Shown: positions 31,901-41,700 of the stretch, one piece after another | How the letters are laid out: the number at the start of each line of letters is the position of its first letter | How positions within the stretch are numbered: position 1 is the first letter of the stretch | Source: Ciona intestinalis | Taxonomy: Eukaryota > Chordata > Ascidiacea > Phlebobranchia > Cionidae | Assembly: GCF_000224145.3 (NCBI RefSeq) | Contig: NC_020168.2 | Span: forward strand, 620,001 to 684,000 | Direction: 5' to 3' | DNA: 64,000 nucleotides | Notes under the pieces: generated by a model | What the model saw: only the letters and a program-made list of their open reading frames with translations | Told to the model about the DNA's origin: nothing | The model's database searches: none | Program-made: the position numbers and the translations under genes

Positions 31901-32128
31901 CTTATAACCTCACTTTGCTGAGGTTTATCAGCTTTTATTACCCATTATTGACAAAAGTACCTAACTGCTTAATATTTTGATTAAAAGAAGATGATAAAAA
32001 GTAAGAATTAAAAGAACTGAGCACTAGCAGGTTTCCAGCTTAAAATTGATTCATAGACGAGTAAACTTGCATAAGCATCCAATGCTGCATAATATAGTTG
32101 GTCTTCAGACAGTGGAAATGTGGCCAAT

Positions 32129-32178
32129 NNNNNNNNNNNNNNNNNNNNNNNNNNNNNNNNNNNNNNNNNNNNNNNNNN
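32129..32178. other. Assembly gap (50 N)
   Basis: Exactly fifty N, a conventional fixed-size gap. It interrupts the first copy of the exonuclease reading frame. Confidence 0.99.
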
Positions 32179-32521
32179 GTTTTTGCCTTTTATTTAAAAT
32201 CTGATACGAAAACATTGGGCGCTCGTGTAATTCGACACCGGCTGTAATTCGATACCGGCAAATTGCTGACGTTGCGATTCGTTACTTGCGAGAGAGCAAA
32301 TTCACAACGAACGAAAAACAATTAAAGAGAAAGCTACGCTGACCAGTCTCGTTATCTCTTAGTAGCTTCACTTTTTTTCATTTTTAATATTTTTCGCTCT
32401 CGTGTGCAACATTATAGCATAAGGCTCGGCGCTCGGCCCAGTTATCAGCCGAGCGCCGAGCGTCGAAAAAGGAGACACTCGGGCACGAGCTTTTGAGTTC
32501 GGGCTCGGCTCGGCACATCCC
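32179..32521. mobile_element. hAT-type transposon end, partial
   Basis: Its right border, read inward on the minus strand, is TAGGGATGTGCCGAGCC, a typical hAT terminus. Subterminal GCTCGG motifs form a perfect 14-bp hairpin, 32424-32437 with 32448-32461. The other end and any transposase would lie in the gap. The duplicated host sequence resumes directly at the border with AAATAAAC, a candidate 8-bp target duplication. Confidence 0.65.
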
Positions 32522-32811
32522 TAGAAATAAACATATATATATATATTTTTTACAAAAGTATAATGTGTTGGTTTTTCAAAGGATACGAGAACTTGTCATT
32601 CCACACAGGCCGTGGTAGTGGAGCAGCCGTGATGACCTTCTGCACGGTGTCCGACAATCTGCCCCATGTTTCGTCGAAATTAATCCGACGTGACATCTTA
32701 TAACCTCACTTTGCTGAGGATTATCAGCTTTTATTACCCATTATTGACAAAAGTACCTAACTGCTTAATATTTTGATTAAAAGATTAAATGAAGATGATA
32801 AAAAGTAAGAA
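32522..32811 (-). other. Second copy: cullin-2 exon 1 and operon junction
   Basis: Exon 1 of cullin-2 recurs at 32696-32587 with the same open frame. Between the exonuclease stop and this ATG lie 115 bp. On the minus strand they contain AATAAA at 32735-32730 and then CCTCAG with AG at 32715-32714, followed by 17 nt and the ATG. This is the poly(A)-then-acceptor order expected at an internal operon junction with spliced-leader addition. Confidence 0.6.
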
Positions 32812-33483
32812 TTAAGAGAACTGAGCACTAGCAGGTTTCCAGTTTAAAATTGATTCATGGACGAGTAAACTTGCATAAGCATCCAATGCTGCATAATATA
32901 GTTGGTCTTCAGACAGTGGAAATGTGGCCCAATCGCCTGAACGAATGTTCTTTTCTTTAGATAAGTCGGACTTAAGAAAATACTGACACAGCCTTTGAAG
33001 GCTCCAGCCTTGTGAGCTATTTATAGTACTTGACGCAAAATGTGAAAGCTCTATGTAAGATTGTGACATGAGACTGTGATCGGGAAAGATATTAAAGTCA
33101 CGGTGAAGTTTCCACATATCTCCTATCACATTAACACCAGTCTTCTTTATTTCTGTGCTTTCTATCAGCTTTTTCAGAGGAGAAGGAATCATTCCCATTT
33201 TTGAAACTTGAAAGACAAAACATTGTTTTTTATTTGGACATATTTGAATGGTGGCGGTTATATCACGTTTCCCCTTAATATAACTGACAGGCCATTCAAT
33301 ATCAAAGCCGATTACGGAGCTTGGAGCCAAAGTTGATTGCAGTTCATCGCACAAAATAGAGCAATCGTTCACATCATGAGAGTAAATCAATTTACAAGTG
33401 TTTGGTAAAGTAAGGTTTGGCAAAGCACTGCATATCTGATTTTTTCCAGACTTTGACATCCACAGAGGTAAAGTTCTTTTCAT
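32812..33483 (-). CDS. Stand-alone WRN-type 3'-5' exonuclease
   Basis: Intronless frame of 223 aa that is one DEDDy exonuclease domain closely resembling the N-terminal exonuclease of Werner protein. Exo I is FDIEWP (D61, E63), exo II is NVIGDMWKL (D122) and exo III is YYAALDAYA (Y197, D201), so all five catalytic residues are present. The WSLQRLCQYFL and RSGDWATFPLSEDQ stretches also follow WRN. No RecQ helicase, RQC or HRDC domain follows: the stop comes soon after exo III. Flies and plants have comparable stand-alone proteins (WRNexo, WEX). The expected role is 3'-end trimming in DNA repair, in the nucleus, possibly with a separate RecQ partner. It sits between SPCS1 and cullin-2 on the same strand, 115 bp from the latter. 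Confidence 0.88.
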   Translation of the reverse strand: MKRTLPLWMSKSGKNQICSALPNLTLPNTCKLIYSHDVNDCSILCDELQSTLAPSSVIGFDIEWPVSYIKGKRDITATIQICPNKKQCFVFQVSKMGMIPSPLKKLIESTEIKKTGVNVIGDMWKLHRDFNIFPDHSLMSQSYIELSHFASSTINSSQGWSLQRLCQYFLKSDLSKEKNIRSGDWATFPLSEDQLYYAALDAYASLLVHESILNWKPASAQFS

Positions 33484-33807
33484 GTTTTATCAGGCAGTTC
33501 AGTTAGGTGTTTAAAAGGTATTATTGCTACTATTGCATCTGGATAAAACAAAACACATTGGCAATATTCTCTTTAAAACACAATCCTATTTGGCAATGAT
33601 AAAACGATTTTGCACATAACCAATAATTGCACTTGCACATTAAAACAGTACTATAATCCTACCACATTAAACAAAAACACAACAAATATACAAACTAAAA
33701 CAAGTTCTTATAAAATTCCCTTTTACAATCTTTTAAAATCGCATTGTGTAGATCACATGGATTTCTTTCACATTTTGAGCAGATCAAAATTTCTGAAGAT
33801 CCAAATT

Positions 33808-34098
33808 TTACTTCTGTTTCTTCCCGTTTGAACTTGAAGATTGAGAAGTGTCTGTATTTTCTGTAATAGGTTTTTGCCACTCAATTGGGTTCTTTTGAAA
33901 TATTGGCCATGGTGGTAATGTGATTAAGCTAGCAACGAATACGCCCACGAGAAGAACATACATGGAGTACGACAATCTTTGAGCCAAGTAACCAACAATA
34001 AAAGCGATCACACCAAAAAGACCACAAACTGCTTGTCCCAGTTGTTCAGCAAAATTCTGTCCACGGTAGTCAATATGTGTTGGAATATTTTCAAACAT
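33808..34098 (-). CDS. spcs1: Signal peptidase complex subunit 1
   Basis: Intronless frame of 96 aa. It opens MFENIPTHIDYRGQNFAEQL, matching the SPCS1 start where the DYKGQ-like motif precedes the first helix. Two membrane helices (about residues 23-40 and 45-62) are joined by a short polar loop, and the diagnostic LPPWPIF follows at 61-67. The C-terminus is Ser/Lys-rich. SPCS1 is a small non-catalytic subunit of the ER signal peptidase. An upstream in-frame ATG at 34161 would add 21 residues with no counterpart in the family, so the internal ATG was chosen. It would be the first gene of the possible SPCS1-exonuclease-cullin-2 operon. Confidence 0.9.
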   Translation of the reverse strand: MFENIPTHIDYRGQNFAEQLGQAVCGLFGVIAFIVGYLAQRLSYSMYVLLVGVFVASLITLPPWPIFQKNPIEWQKPITENTDTSQSSSSNGKKQK

Positions 34099-34161
34099 GA
34101 TTTTGGTCACACTTAATGTAACTTTACAAAAATATCTGTAATTTTCTAAAATAGAAAGCAT

Positions 34162-36480
34162 GTTAAATGTACAGCATTACCCAAATTTCTAACTTATGTT
34201 GGTGCTAGACTGCTAGTTAAGAGTCTTCCTCCAAACCCTATTTGCTAACCCCTTACCACTATAATAACCACTAACTTCTGCTATGTACCAGAAGATTCTT
34301 CACTAGTGCCCTTGTGTTTTATAATATTTAGGTCGTAACCTAAGATCCAACATCACGAAATAAGGAGATAAATCTGTGCTGTTAGTGTAAGCGTACGGAT
34401 GTGTAATTGTAGGACTTCAAACTGATGAATTCTTTACTCGTTCTTTGCAAAGTAGCTATAAATTATTTAACGTAAGTTGCGCAATCATACAGTACCGCCA
34501 TTTGTGTACCCAAATATGTTTTTATAACAAAATGTCTATATAAAAATCTTGAATCAGTACAAACAGAGTTTTGTTACAGTAAAGCTAGTAGGCTATAAAA
34601 TTGCATTTTAACATTTTGCATTTAAAATTGCAGCATGTGTCGAACGGAAGCAACATAACCCTGTCAAGAGTGTAACGTTGCTAAAGTAATGACAACAAAA
34701 TTAAAAATAAATCTAGAGCACATAATGAATGCTACTGCTACATAAAAATTATGTTGTGATTTTATTGTGGCGAGTCATATCATGAAACTGAATACAATGG
34801 GTCGGAAACATGGGACGTGACTTATTATCGTTACAGTGAATAGACTCGCTGTTTACTCGTGTGAGCACAGCGTTTCAGCAGAAAGTTTTAGCACAGACCA
34901 CTATAGATATGTACTTTGTATCTAGCGTTTTATGTTGAGTTTGTGTTAATTAAGTATTTACTAGGCATAAAAACGCTTAACCAACGGCGTGAAAACGCTT
35001 ATGTGGAGGTCGATATTAACCTACATATGATGTTCTTAAACATCATATATTAACACCGAATACTATCTTCGTACCAACGACTACACCAACGGAGTGTCAG
35101 GCCAACACCAATCATGTTCACCAAGCGTATCTGCTCGATGGCGCGTCTTTCATCATTCAATGTTCGTATTCTTCATAGAATTTTGCTTACAGCTTATGGC
35201 TGTCGTGTGAGAGCGTAAGAATAGAGGGCCTCCCTATTGTTTCAGGTACAGCACGGCCTACCCAATACAATGAGCAGGCCATGGGTTTAGGCATAGTTTA
35301 ATGCGTATTATTAAACCATGGTTAAGGTAAAAGAAGCAATATAATAATAATAAGGAAGTTTTGGAACAAAGAATTTTTTAGCACTATATAACCGCTAATG
35401 TACAATGAATACAAAGAGTTACCACGGCAAAACTGGACAATTATATTTAGCCCCCATTGGTAAGGTATTTCAAGTGAAACCTTTACTAAATAAATGATTT
35501 ATTGGTATTGGCGGTTTGGTATAGTCCGATTATTATGTTAGACCGTGGTGCATGTTATAGTTGGTTGTCGTTCTTTGGTTTGGTTAAATATTAACCACAG
35601 CCTAAGTAAATGAGCTTACTCATACCACCGGCGTTTAGTAAGTTGTAGCCGTATTTGTCGGTTGAGTGATTTTTCTCCATTTGCAACATACAGAATGTCA
35701 CCATTTGAAGAAAAAGCACCTGAGAAAGTTTTCAGTTATAGATGGCAATATGAGAAAAGGGAATTACTAAAACAGTCGCCTCGCGTGCATTATATGATTT
35801 CATAGTCACAAGTAATCTCGTGACACAAATACAGACGTCAGTTGTCTGTATGAAGAGTAATTTGTAACATGATGTAATTTAAGCCCCGTTGCTCGTGCGT
35901 CTCTTTTTTTAAATTAAAAGCAAATGTGAAAACAACTCTCGTTGGAACGACTGCTGATTGGTTTTCCCCGAGTTGTTTACAGTTACAGATAACTAGATAC
36001 CCGCGTGGCTGTTTTATGTTACGTATTGGAATAGATTAGTAAGTGTAGAGAAGTTGTGTAGCTTTTCCAATCTGACTTCCTAGACTGCATATACTTTACT
36101 GCCATGCAAATCATTTCGGCGTAAAATACTTACATCACAGGTTAGTAATAAAGGAACCGCGCCTACAGGAAAGGAAAGGCGTATTAGCAAATGTAAACTA
36201 AGTACTCTAGGATTACATCATCGCAGATCGCGTCAGCTTTGAAAACAAATCATTAAAAGCGAAGGTGGTAGGTTCGTTACTAAAGCAGATACTTCTGTCA
36301 TACTCTTCGTTCCGCTGCTGTGTTTATGCAAGAGGTTCAAAGAGGTAAATGCAAAGTTGATTTCCGGCACTGCGTTATATGTTTGTTTATAGTGTGATCG
36401 TGTATAACTTTTCATGCAGGTTTTAAGTCTAACTGTTTGTTAACTGGTAATAATTTGAATCATATCACGAAAGAGGAAAT
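34162..36480. other. Divergent intergenic region
   Basis: It separates the minus-strand SPCS1 group from the plus-strand MARVEL gene, so it should hold both promoters. Two short plus-strand frames with splice-like borders are present (35114-35218 and 35696-35806) and are discussed as a finding. Otherwise no gene, and no family A or B element was recognised. Confidence 0.45.
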
Positions 36481-37286
36481 ATGGAATCACAGACGACCAC
36501 CACCACCACAACAACGCATACCACTACAGTATCATTAAATGTCAACTATGTGACTTCTCCGCTCGGTATCTTACGAATTTGTGAAATGGTTCTTGGTTTA
36601 ATATGTTGGGCTATTGTTGCATCGCTCTCATGGCTTAACTATTCACCACCATGGCAATTTGTCATGTTTGTTGCAGTGACATCGTGGATTACGACAGTGT
36701 AAGTAACAATGGAAAAATTTAGTACTGTGGGGTAAGATGGATACCTGAAGCACATAATATTCCATATTTCCGAATCCAACTTTTAACAATTAACAATTAA
36801 CGCTGATTTGGAATTGCGAGGATACGGTTATAAATTTCTGTATCCTCTTACCCCAAACTACTACTCGATTTTTATCCGTACCAACTTACCCCAACCTATT
36901 ATACAAAAGTGGACCATTTTACTCAAACCCATTATGCGAAAATAAACCATCTTACCCCAATGTACTAATGTACTATACGCTATTTATATTAAAATTTATA
37001 CTTTTTTCTTTTTAGGATTTTGTTTATAATCTACGTCGGTGCTTTTCACGCGAGCATTTGCTCCGGTCTTCCTTGGGCAATCATTGAGCTTCTTTTCAAT
37101 GGATTCTGGGCGGTGTTTTACTTTATTGCCGCATGTGTTGCTGCAGCATACACCGCTGGCTGGTCTTTACTTGTTGCTGCCACCGTATTCGCTTGGTTCA
37201 CTACAATATGCTACGTTGTGCATGCAGCGTTTGCATTCAAAGAGTACAGAGGTGGCTCTTTCAGCGGCAGCAGTGTTAACACATAA
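36481..37286 (+). CDS. MARVEL-domain four-pass membrane protein
   Basis: Two exons, 36481-36698 and 37016-37286, joined by a phase-2 intron, give 162 aa. A Thr-rich N-terminal tail (residues 2-20) precedes four hydrophobic helices at about 30-50, 58-82, 92-116 and 122-148, then a short Ser/Gly-rich tail. The length, helix spacing and the WxFVMFVAVxxWxxTV stretch in helix 2 resemble plasmolipin and other MAL/CMTM proteins, which sort and cluster membrane in myelin, epithelia and vesicles. Tunicates have several such genes and I cannot name the vertebrate counterpart. The intron is largely family A-derived. Confidence 0.8.
36720..36973 (+). repeat. Composite of family A ends in MARVEL intron
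   Basis: A left half copy (GTGGGGTAAGATGG to CGAGGATACGG) is followed by three or four right-end fragments containing CTTACCCCA, separated by 25-50 bp. It looks like repeated insertion or rearrangement of the ends. Confidence 0.55.
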
Positions 37287-37467
37287 AAGACAATTCTCTT
37301 CTGATCTCGCAGAAATTGACGACGTTTCTTATTAAATATCATAAGTTTGGGCTCTACAAACATACAAGAACGTTCTTAAATTTTGCACTAAATCAGCAAG
37401 TGCTTCTTCAGTATGTCAACTATACTCTTTTATGTACTTTATAACATATACCCTTCAGTAAATTTTT

Positions 37468-37669
37468 AGTAGAGTGGGGAAAGATGGAGCACCTTTTTGT
37501 TCTTTACTCTTGACCCATTTCGTATTAAACAAAAAACGTCTAAAGAATCATAAAACCGCATCTTCACAATTTCCATATACCGTTGTTAATTGTTTGAAAC
37601 ACGACCAGGATTTTATTTGGACATTATATGTCCTCAAGGTGTCCTCTCTTACCCCACAACACTATATAT
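37468..37669 (-). repeat. Family A element
   Basis: Left end TAGTAGAGTGGGGAAAGATG, right end GGTGTCCTCTCTTACCCCAC. Confidence 0.7.
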
Positions 37670-38025
37670 TTTAACTACTAAATCTATAAAAATTACACTA
37701 TTGATATAACTATCTTGATTGTAAACTTCTGTAGGAATAAATAGAATAAATAAATAAACGTAACTTATTTATTCTCGTATATCGGGGTAACGTAATGGCG
37801 TTTTTGGCCTTTTTTTGTTTTAATGGATATGTGAGAATCATGACAACTAATAATGGACCATTGGACCGGGACATTGGCCTGGGTCATTTGCGGTTAAACG
37901 TCGTACGTCACAATGGTAGCAGCGTCGGACTTCGAATTTGTTCACTATGTATATTTATATACCAAGGTATTATGCGTGATGACTAAAACAACTGCTTGAT
38001 CTACTATATTTGTTTAGATTTTAAA

Positions 38026-38071
38026 GATTTAATCATAGTACTTTCTTAAGAGAGAGTACTATGATTTAATC
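38026..38071. repeat. Hairpin, 17-bp arms
   Basis: 38026-38042 pairs with 38055-38071 with one mismatch; the 12-nt loop is centred on TCTTAAGA. The arms contain AATCATAGTACT. It is too short to assign to a transposon family. Confidence 0.7.
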
Positions 38072-38726
38072 GGCTACAGAATCTGGTCACGCATGAATAA
38101 TTTGGTGTATAAACTAGCGCTAACCATAGCCGCTAACTAAACACGCAATGACAGTTGATCCGACGTCTCTAATGCGTCACTCTTTCATGACGTATCAAGA
38201 TTGTGAGATCATACCACAAAGCTATGAAGCCGAAATTAAGTTCTTCTTCTGCCCAAGAACTGTTCAACGTGAAAATATCTGTATGACCATACACGTTCAA
38301 AAATATTGTATTAACCAATAATCATAAATAATATTTGCCAATGTAGTGGATACAGTCACGTGCCCAATAAATCCGTAATGTTACGGACTTACGGAATGTG
38401 ACAAAAATAGAACTTTGGTAAGCTTTGTACAACAACAGCAACAGCAACAACATTTAGATTGTTTTTATAGAGAAATGGAGAATATAGTGTTAGTTGACCG
38501 TGACAAACTATTCGTATGTTCAGTAATAAACGTATTATAGGAGGAGTCGTTTTGCTTGTTTTATTGTATTTTGTCTCTTTTTTTAGGTTCCCTAAAAACA
38601 AACGTCTGTGTTAATTACAAAACAATTAATGCACGTTGTTGCCAAATGTTTAACAAAAGCTAGTCCTAGTGAATATCATATGAAATAATAAGAACATTTG
38701 GATCAACATTTGACCTCCCATGATCA

Positions 38727-41700
38727 ATGTTTTCACCTGGTTCTGATGTGAGTATAGTTAATATAGTAATCATAAAGCAAAAACTAACTTGGCAAAATTC
38801 TAAAAAGGCTGCAGGTGTGTGCTTTGGCTTATATATCTATTATATATGGATAGGAGGGATTCTTATGTTTTTTAAGTTTTACAAAAATATAGGAGGACAT
38901 TGTTAAAATACAGTTACACTCATTGACTCATAGTCATCAAACATAAGGAACCTCATTGATATACTTTGGCCCTGTTTGTTTCTTTAGTCACATAACAGTA
39001 GGGTATAGAGGTTTTATGCTTAAAAATGCAATGATAAAACATATAATGTCACTGTTACAAAAGGTATAGCACCCTATTACCTGCCTATGTTTGGGATATT
39101 TACAGAAAACTGAATGAATATTTTGTTCTTTGTTTCCAGAGAACAAATTTGAGAGCGGAAGTCCCTCCTTTCGTCCCAAGAAGAGAATGGCCTGAAGGTT
39201 CAATGGAGCAACATAATGGTGGTCCGCTGCCAAGATATGTAACCACATGCTACCCATTTGTACAGGATAATCAAGATAGGTATAAACTTATATGTTTTAG
39301 TTAATATGTTTATGAAGTGTTGTAATGTTTGTGGGTATAAGTTGATTTAAAGGCCTATATGCTAACTTCCTACAGCCAGTATTTTCACATTCTATGATTT
39401 ACAAATTATAGCCTATTTGAGTAACTGAGACACAAACAACAACTTTCTTTTTGCTAATTAAAACTAAAAGTATAAATTGTAAATGCACTTTATACCAAAC
39501 ACAGTATTATCATATTCACATATTCCACAGGCATCCTGCACAAATAGGGATTAATATGAACCAAAGAATGGCAAACCAAAACATGCGGAACTCTTATTCA
39601 AGTGTTAACTACCTAAGTAACAACCCTAACCCTGCAACTCAGTTGACAAATGCCAACACCCAGATGGGAATGGTTCAACAAAACTTTTCCGCACAGCTTT
39701 TTTCGGGTAAGTTTAACAAAATTTAAATCTAGTGTTGTTTTTTTTGGAGTTTTTAAGTTTAGCCACAAATTCTAAAGTAAAAAAAATTTACAAAGTTACA
39801 TATGTGATAACTAGTAAGCGGGCATGAGACGGGATGTATGAAACAGAACAACCTTAATATGATCAATGTCGGATAAATAAGTCCTATTCATTGAATTAGT
39901 TCTACATTACACTAATATCTATTGTTTGAACTTGTTGGTGTTTTCTAACTCCCTTTGTATTGTTATTCTAAGTCTTTACATACAACTTATGTTACAGGTA
40001 ATTTGGCTGACACTGCTCACATTACAGCAGTTTATGGAGATTCTTTTCAATGCCAATACCCTCCTAACCAAACGTCTATGATAGTGCAAAAGACTTCTTC
40101 TTTATCAAGGGTAAATCTATTTTACATTTAACTACTACAAGAAAAAAACAATGTACCTACCTACTTACCAACCTACTTGTAATTTGTTTATTTTGGATTC
40201 AAACTTAATTTTTAACATAAAAATGCATTTTGTTATTAACTCTGTATAATTAGCTTTATTTAATTAGCGTAACCGTGTTTGTTGTTTAGGTGAAAGTTAT
40301 AAGTAAAGTGAAACTGTTTTAGTTTCTGTTGAACAACAGATCAAATTCCAAATCACAACTTTTGTACAGTCAGAGTCAACACTACACTTTCTACTCCCAA
40401 CAATTTACAAAACTAGATTATTAAACAGGACGCCTAGATTATTTATTTCCAGTTTTTCAACCTCTTATATGCAATGTTTCTATGTTTGATTGTTACACTT
40501 AGTGAACGTAATTTTAAAATTGATCTTCTGCAAAATAAAAACAAGGCTTATAATATATATATAACTTATTCCACCAACATCTTTTTTACCAGATAAGTCA
40601 TTTCAGTCTAATAAATCACCTTAAGCGCTATTTGAGGATGAAATAAAATAACACCACACCATTTTTTTTCATTTTTTTGCACTTTAGTTTAAATTTCACG
40701 AACATTTTATCTTCAGTCAAGCAGCAGAGGAAGTGGAAAGAAGATCCTTAAGAGGAATGTTGGGACACAGAAGGAAGTAAGCAGAAGATCACCTGTCTCT
40801 CCTGAGATGGTGGATAGCTGTCAACAAACTGGTAAGATAATATAAGACTTGTGTGAAAAATAATGTTTAACCATGCAATATTTGCTGTTGGCTATGTGTA
40901 GAACTGTATGTAAAAGTAAAGCGATAGCAATCAGTAAGAGGGTAATTAAGGGTTAAAGAATATCTTGTGAAGTTCTGTTAGGGATTTAGCTTTTGTCCAA
41001 TTACATTCATACATTGGACAGTGTATGGGTATGTAAAATGTCAGCCATACGACCCGAAAAATTTATTTGCTAAGTAATATTTAGTGGGCAATTCATAAAC
41101 GAGCACGAGGTGTATGGAACAGAACCCTCGTGGTATAATAACGACTGTCATTTTCCCGCCATGCGAGGTTAAATAAATTACATTTATTTATTTACAGCAG
41201 AAGCAATTGCTTTTATTGTGATTCATTTTTTGAGTATATTTTCGAAAATATTGCTTTGTATAATAAGTAAAGTAATAAACATTATATTTTTCGCATCTTT
41301 ATAGATTTTCCGATGAGCGTCGCATGTAAATCACTCACTGACCACCCAAGCTCCCTCAGGAGGGCAACAAAGAGTAGAAGACGTCGCGAAACCTGTTCAT
41401 CACAATCGGGGAACTGTGATTCATCAAGTGACCACGCTGATGCTGACGTTGACAGTGATTCTGGGTATTACAGGTTTGTTTATTTGTTTGTTTAAAAAGT
41501 AATTGTCACTGTTTTTGTTTCTGATATGAATGAAAAAAAAACTTATTTACCCTCACGTGGCGGGCAATAACAATCGTTATAACACTGATGTTTTGTTTCA
41601 TACACCTCGTGCCCACTTACGAGCTACCATGTTTGTAACTTCCATCCTCGCGTGTCGGAGCAATGACAGTTAGTAGAGCACAAGGATACTATTTCATACA

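Larger units (their letters stand above)
37287..38726. other. Intergenic, MARVEL gene to SECISBP2L
   Basis: Contains the MARVEL 3' UTR, a family A element, a partial family B end near 37757 and a hairpin at 38026-38071. The SECISBP2L promoter must lie toward the right. I see no other gene. Confidence 0.5.

Noticed and set aside
34099-34161. Longer SPCS1 start
   Set aside because: The added 21 residues have no counterpart in the family, whose conserved start is the internal Met.
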